Assembly: GCA_023667285.1 (NCBI GenBank)
Contig: JAMPAK010000002.1
Coordinates: 1-64,000, forward strand
Reading direction: 5' to 3'
Length of the DNA stretch: 64,000 nucleotides
From: Muribaculaceae bacterium
Lineage (GTDB): Bacteria; Bacteroidota; Bacteroidia; Bacteroidales; Muribaculaceae
In this document: positions 62,212 through 64,000 of the stretch, one piece after another
Numbering within the stretch: position 1 is the stretch's first letter
Layout: each line of letters begins with the position of its first letter
The notes under the pieces: generated by a model
Database searches by the model: none
Seen by the model: only the letters and a program-made list of their open reading frames with translations
What the model was told of the DNA's origin: nothing
Position numbers and translations under genes: made by a program

Positions 62212-62667
62212 TCAATAATCTAATTTGCCGGTGAAGACTCCGTTCTTATCAAAATGGAGTTCAAGTCCGTTTGTGAGTTCAATCTCATAACCGTTTGCAT
62301 ATCTGGTTATCTCATTGATGAGATAAGCCGGGAAATTGGTTGAGACATAGGTTCGGATAGGCTCCGGAACGATTGCTGAGGGAACAGCCTGCTGGTTGGG
62401 TGCATCGACGTCTATCCACAAACCTGCGGCATCAAACTCGATTTCGTGTCCGCTGGCAAGAACCACCTCATACGATGAGCCTGAGTGGTCACCCTCGCGC
62501 TCAATCTTGATGGTGCGATCACCGGGATAGTAAGTAGCGATAAATTCCTTGGCCTGAGCTGGGAGCATCTCATAAGACACGGGAACGTCCTTGTCGTCGT
62601 CATCCGAGCAGCTCCATGTAAGGACTGCCATAATGCCCAGAATGATAAACATGAATGTCTTTTTCAT
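62212..62667 (-). CDS. PepSY-like domain lipoprotein
   Basis: A 151-residue exported lipoprotein: signal MKKTFMFIILGIMAVLTWSC with a Cys lipobox, then SDDDDKDVP. Two related beta-alpha units follow, SYEVVLASGHEIEFDAAGLW and YEIELTNGLELHFDKNGVFT, as in PepSY-like (BLIP-fold) proteins of Bacteroidales. An in-frame ATG at 62676 is an alternative start. It stands alone, and the function is unknown; relatives are small periplasmic proteins. Confidence 0.85.
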   Translation of the reverse strand: MKKTFMFIILGIMAVLTWSCSDDDDKDVPVSYEMLPAQAKEFIATYYPGDRTIKIEREGDHSGSSYEVVLASGHEIEFDAAGLWIDVDAPNQQAVPSAIVPEPIRTYVSTNFPAYLINEITRYANGYEIELTNGLELHFDKNGVFTGKLDY

Positions 62668-62789
62668 AATCGTCAAATTATTTTTTCTTACTTAATAACA
62701 TTTTTGACTCACATCCGGTTCATTGGTTTAATCAAAAAAACGGCGATTTTTCTACATATTTCCGCTATACACCTGACTGTCAACAAAAA

Positions 62790-62830
62790 CACATGTGGAG
62801 ACTTCTAATAATAATTTGTCTCCACATGTG
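62790..62830 (-). terminator. terminator after the ABC-2 permease gene
   Basis: CACATGTGGAGAC (62790-62802) pairs perfectly with GTCTCCACATGTG (62818-62830). On the minus strand a TTTTTG run follows the stem. It lies 22 nt after the permease stop. Confidence 0.85.
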
Positions 62831-62852
62831 GTTTATAAATTATGGCACTGCA

Positions 62853-64000
62853 CTATTTATAACGTGTCCATTTGATGATTTCCTTCACAGAAGGTTTCTT
62901 GCCATACATGAAGATGCCGACACGATATATCTTTCCAGCCATCCAAACGAAAAACAGGAAACTGATGACAAGAAGCACTATTGAGAGCACAATCTCCCAG
63001 GAGGGTATTCCGAACGGTATGCGCGCTACCATCACCATCGGGGCAGTGAGCGGGAAGAGAGATGACCAGAATGCAATCGGGCCTGAGGGATCGGCAGCCG
63101 CCGTCATCGAGAAAATGAGGCCAAACACAATGGGGAAAACTGCAAACGATGAGAGTTGTGAGGCATCCTGGATATTGTCGACAGCCGAGCCGATTGCCAC
63201 AAATATGGATGAGTAGACCAGGAATCCCAGTATTAGGAAGACTGTCATCAGCGCGACCAGCGAGATGACATCGCCCACCTGTGTGAGCGAGGCCAACGCT
63301 TGGGTCATCTCGAGTGACTCCTGATTGCTCACGCTTGCCATATTGCCTGACTGAATCGCAGTTATATCGGCCATGGTCTCCGTCGGAAGAAGGGCGGGCA
63401 GGATGAATCCTGACATGACGGAAAGCAGAATTCCCCAAAGAAGAATCTGAGTCAGCGCCACGAGAGCCACTCCAATTATCTTACCCAGCATCAACTGCAT
63501 GGGTTTGACAGAGGTCACTACCACTTCGAGAACACGATTCCCCTTCTCCTCTATGATTGAGGTCATCACCATCTGTCCGTAAATAAGGATGAACATGTAT
63601 AGTATGAACGACATCCCAATGCCAATCCCATAACTAAGGCCCGAGGAGAGCGCCTCCTCGCTGTCTTTGTCAGTGCGGATTGTGCTGATGGAGACATTGC
63701 TCTCCACCTCATCAAGTATCTTGTCGAGGTTTTCGATTTCATAGTGTGACAGCCGCTCCTTCTCAACGATTTCATTGATCTGCCGTGTGATGGTCCCCTC
63801 TGTTATCATGGAGGCCGGCCCGTCGCTGAACACCTTGAGCGAGGAGTGCTTTGAGTCGATGATGTTTGACGGGATGACCAATACGGCATCATGCCCATCG
63901 GCCATCAATGCTGAATCCTGTGTGACATCAGGTGTGGCCACCTTGAACTTCACCTCATCTGTGTCAGTCAGTTTTGTAGCCACAACACCGCTGTTGTCGA
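62853..64000 (-). CDS. ABC-2 type transporter permease (NatB-like), partial
   Basis: At least 382 residues of a membrane protein whose reading frame stays open to the window end, so the N-terminus is missing. The visible part starts in a periplasmic domain (VVATKLTDTDEVKFKV), with transmembrane helices at YGIGIGMSFILYMFILIYGQ and four more towards the C-terminus, and the cytoplasmic SIIEEKGNRVLEVVVTSVKP motif typical of NatB-like ABC-2 permeases. Such permeases work with a NatA ATPase, expected upstream outside the window, to export Na+, drugs or lipids. An alternative GTG at 63983 is unlikely because coding continues above it. Confidence 0.88.
   Translation of the reverse strand, partial: DNSGVVATKLTDTDEVKFKVATPDVTQDSALMADGHDAVLVIPSNIIDSKHSSLKVFSDGPASMITEGTITRQINEIVEKERLSHYEIENLDKILDEVESNVSISTIRTDKDSEEALSSGLSYGIGIGMSFILYMFILIYGQMVMTSIIEEKGNRVLEVVVTSVKPMQLMLGKIIGVALVALTQILLWGILLSVMSGFILPALLPTETMADITAIQSGNMASVSNQESLEMTQALASLTQVGDVISLVALMTVFLILGFLVYSSIFVAIGSAVDNIQDASQLSSFAVFPIVFGLIFSMTAAADPSGPIAFWSSLFPLTAPMVMVARIPFGIPSWEIVLSIVLLVISFLFFVWMAGKIYRVGIFMYGKKPSVKEIIKWTRYK

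Overview
The window looks like a chromosomal segment of a gut Bacteroidales bacterium, probably close to Muribaculaceae. The evidence is the repeated Bacteroidetes -7 box (TAnnTTTG, usually followed by CA) in front of many genes, the phylum-typical gene orders clpP-clpX-recQ and nusB-yajC-ybbR-coaE, families such as DUF5606, the GINxxDL tyrosine recombinase, the Cys-less PurF paralog and the long IspG, and secreted proteins ending in a 'YFNLQGVRV...GLYI' C-terminal domain. No rRNA, tRNA or CRISPR was seen.

Positions 1-4150 are the right part of an integrated mobile element. It holds two minus-strand genes of phage/microvirus-structural character (one interrupted by an in-frame TAA), a small 'GGRQKGTPNK' phage-type protein, about 700 bp of non-coding DNA, two small coupled unknown genes and a 497-residue tyrosine recombinase. 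The non-coding stretch carries a previously unremarked array: AACC-led 11-bp units in strict 11-nt register for about 175 bp, next to an AT-rich block with palindromes, which looks like the iteron plus unwinding region of a replication origin. Four TGTACAC sites sit upstream of the recombinase gene.

From 4158 on the DNA is core chromosome. 4.2-9.7 kb (minus): ppdK, an FtsX-type permease and a MATE exporter. 9.8-24.1 kb (plus): rplU-rpmA, a TrmH-type methylase, clpP-clpX-recQ, ftsE, a type II NADH dehydrogenase, argS, a Bax-inhibitor-1 protein, a carboxy(nor)spermidine dehydrogenase and a secreted beta-helix protein. 24.2-28.2 kb: a pRiA4b-ORF3-like protein, TerD and a calcium-type P-ATPase. 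28.2-31.6 kb: nusB-yajC-ybbR-coaE, whose end overlaps a convergent CLC channel gene. 33.1-36.9 kb: two secreted proteins sharing a C-terminal domain, one a multidomain pectin methylesterase.

37-51.2 kb is mostly minus strand: phosphoesterase, a DUF5606-hemerythrin-LuxR unit, a cysE/rRNA methylase/purD/membrane protein/pdxB/Y-family polymerase/YolD-like train with coupled starts and stops, and a unit of Cys-less PurF paralog, lepA and GNAT. 51.4-62.1 kb is a tightly packed plus-strand train: Wzi-like outer-membrane protein, lipoprotein, LegB-type dehydratase, ATP-grasp enzyme, NeuB/LegI-type synthase, rpoN, PAP2 phosphatase, purE, ispG, ribD and GNAT. The window closes with a PepSY-like lipoprotein and an ABC-2 permease cut by the window end.

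The items most worth a second look are the 11-bp phased array in the mobile element, the compact LegB/ATP-grasp/LegI module between a capsule-type porin and rpoN, and the glutaminase-dead PurF paralog.
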